Source of the DNA: Bdellovibrio sp. CG10_big_fil_rev_8_21_14_0_10_47_8
Lineage (GTDB): Bacteria > Bdellovibrionota > Bdellovibrionia > Bdellovibrionales > Bdellovibrionaceae
Assembly (NCBI GenBank): GCA_002773975.1
Contig: PEZR01000009.1
Coordinates: forward strand, 1-6,205
Direction: 5' to 3'
DNA length: 6,205 bases
Shown: piece after piece, positions 5,260 through 6,205 of the stretch
Position numbering within the stretch: the first letter of the stretch is position 1
Layout: each line of letters opens with the position of its first letter
Notes under the pieces: generated by a model
Told to the model about the DNA's origin: nothing
What the model saw: only the letters and a program-made list of their open reading frames with translations
Database searches by the model: none
Made by a program: the position numbers and the translations under genes

Positions 5260-6205
5260 AGTGCTGACGATACCAACGGTGGGAGGAGTCAATAATTTCA
5301 CCGAGGTTTGAGAACCGAGGTTTCCATCCCAAGGTCATTTTTGCAAGATCACCAGAGGCTACCAGCTCTGGGGGGTCACCGACTCGGCGATCACCAAGCT
5401 GCACGGCTATCCGTCGTTGAGTGATTCTTTCGACTTCCAAAATAACTTGTTTCACCGAAGCCCCTTGGCCCGTTCCAAGATTGAAAACTTCAAGACCTTC
5501 TTTCCCCGCCACAAGTCTTCTTAAACCTAAAACATGGGCGTCCGCTAAGTCAGTCACGTGTATATAGTCCCGAATACAGGTTCCGTCTGGCGTCGGATAA
5601 TCACCGCCATAAATCATTAGCTTCTTTCCGGAGTAGGCCGCCTCGATTGCCAACGGAATAAGGTGCGTTTCAGGAACATGGTCCTCGCCAATCTGGAGGT
5701 CAACATCAGCTCCACTCGCATTGAAATATCTAAGGGAGACGGCAGACAAGCCATGAGAAGAGCCGTAGTCCTCTAAAATTCGCTCTACCATCCACTTGGT
5801 TTTTCCATAAGGATTGATTGGCTTCTGAGGAAAGGTCTCTTCGATTGGAAAATTCTCCGAAACACCGTAAATAGCGCAGGTACTTGATAGAAGAATTTTT
5901 GAAACATCTGCCATTCGCATGGATTCCAAAAGACTCAAAGTTCCCAGAACATTATTCCGATAATACATGAGTGGCTTACTGACAGATTCCCCCACATAGG
6001 CATAGGCCGCAAAGTGCAATACTGCCTCGATCTTTTCCTGTGTTAAAATTTCGGAAATTTTTTTTGTCTCTGATAGGTCCGCACGATAGCAGGGTCCCCA
6101 TTGAACAGCCCACTCGTGCCCACGAACAAAGTTATCAAGAACAACGGGAACTATTCCCTGTTGTGCCAGGGCTTTGCAAGTATGACTTCCAATATAACCG
6201 GCGCC
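5246..6205 (-). CDS. galE: UDP-glucose 4-epimerase (N-terminal few residues outside window)
   Basis: Cytosolic NAD-dependent SDR enzyme interconverting UDP-glucose and UDP-galactose (or the N-acetyl forms), supplying sugars for surface polysaccharide. The frame is open to the window edge, giving 319 visible residues. The first ones, GAGYIGSH, are the NAD-binding glycine motif, so only about 5-10 residues are missing; the TTG codon at 6019 is internal, not the start. Visible-residue numbering: LDNFVRGH (23-30) binds the adenosine ribose region, LHFAAYAYVGES (63-74) is the HFA..-VGES block, SSTCAIYG (107-114) holds the catalytic Ser/Thr, and YGKTK (133-137) is the YxxxK pair. RYFNASGAD (159-167) and GTCIRDYIHVTDLADAH (208-224) are typical of GalE-type epimerases, as is FNLGTG (241-246). 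It abuts the downstream glycosyltransferase gene. Substrate choice (Glc/Gal or GlcNAc/GalNAc) is not resolved from sequence. Confidence 0.95.
   Translation of the reverse strand, partial: GAGYIGSHTCKALAQQGIVPVVLDNFVRGHEWAVQWGPCYRADLSETKKISEILTQEKIEAVLHFAAYAYVGESVSKPLMYYRNNVLGTLSLLESMRMADVSKILLSSTCAIYGVSENFPIEETFPQKPINPYGKTKWMVERILEDYGSSHGLSAVSLRYFNASGADVDLQIGEDHVPETHLIPLAIEAAYSGKKLMIYGGDYPTPDGTCIRDYIHVTDLADAHVLGLRRLVAGKEGLEVFNLGTGQGASVKQVILEVERITQRRIAVQLGDRRVGDPPELVASGDLAKMTLGWKPRFSNLGEIIDSSHRWYRQHWKVN

Noticed and set aside
5000..5311. Plus-strand open frame of 103 codons
   Set aside because: Antisense to the glycosyltransferase and galE ends, both well supported; no domain or ribosome binding site supports it.
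5246..6019. Shorter galE starting at the TTG codon at 6019
   Set aside because: The frame continues upstream through the NAD-binding GAGYIGSH motif to the window edge, so the TTG is an internal leucine codon.

Overview
The window holds six protein-coding genes, two of them cut by the window edges, and almost no empty DNA. The organism is a bacterium with moderate GC. The combination of a 99-residue stand-alone Fis-type protein, a GTG-started DnaB and an FtsK with a variant Walker B sequence would fit a deltaproteobacterial-type lineage, perhaps Bdellovibrionota. That placement is a low-confidence impression from the proteins, not a measured result. I see no mobile element, tRNA, rRNA, CRISPR array or sign of recent transfer.

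Layout. Positions 1-1716 (minus strand) carry the N-terminal 572 residues of an FtsK/SpoIIIE DNA translocase: membrane domain, linker, alpha domain and Walker A. The window ends just as the Walker B motif is reached. A 105-bp divergent spacer separates it from a plus-strand run: queE (1822-2460, 7-carboxy-7-deazaguanine synthase, queuosine pathway), a fis-like nucleoid-protein gene (2561-2860) and dnaB (2960-4369, replicative helicase). The roughly 100-bp gaps between these three genes hold small candidate signals: a perfect hairpin over the queE stop codon, a possible sigma70-type promoter and A-tracts before fis, and a strong purine-rich ribosome binding site for the GTG start of dnaB. dnaB then meets, tail to tail with only 3 bp between stop codons, a minus-strand pair: galE (5246 to beyond 6205, UDP-glucose 4-epimerase, missing only its first few residues) followed with zero spacing (TAG then ATG) by a putative GT-A-type glycosyltransferase (4373-5245).

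How the parts relate. FtsK, Fis and DnaB all act on the chromosome (segregation, nucleoid structure, replication), though only Fis and DnaB are co-directional. queE is a tRNA-modification gene with no other queuosine gene in view. galE and the glycosyltransferase look like one translationally coupled unit making and using a nucleotide sugar, probably for a surface polysaccharide. No clearly undescribed system is present. The points most worth a second look are the full-length Fis homologue, the FtsK Walker B aspartate-to-glutamate change, and the uncharacterised glycosyltransferase.
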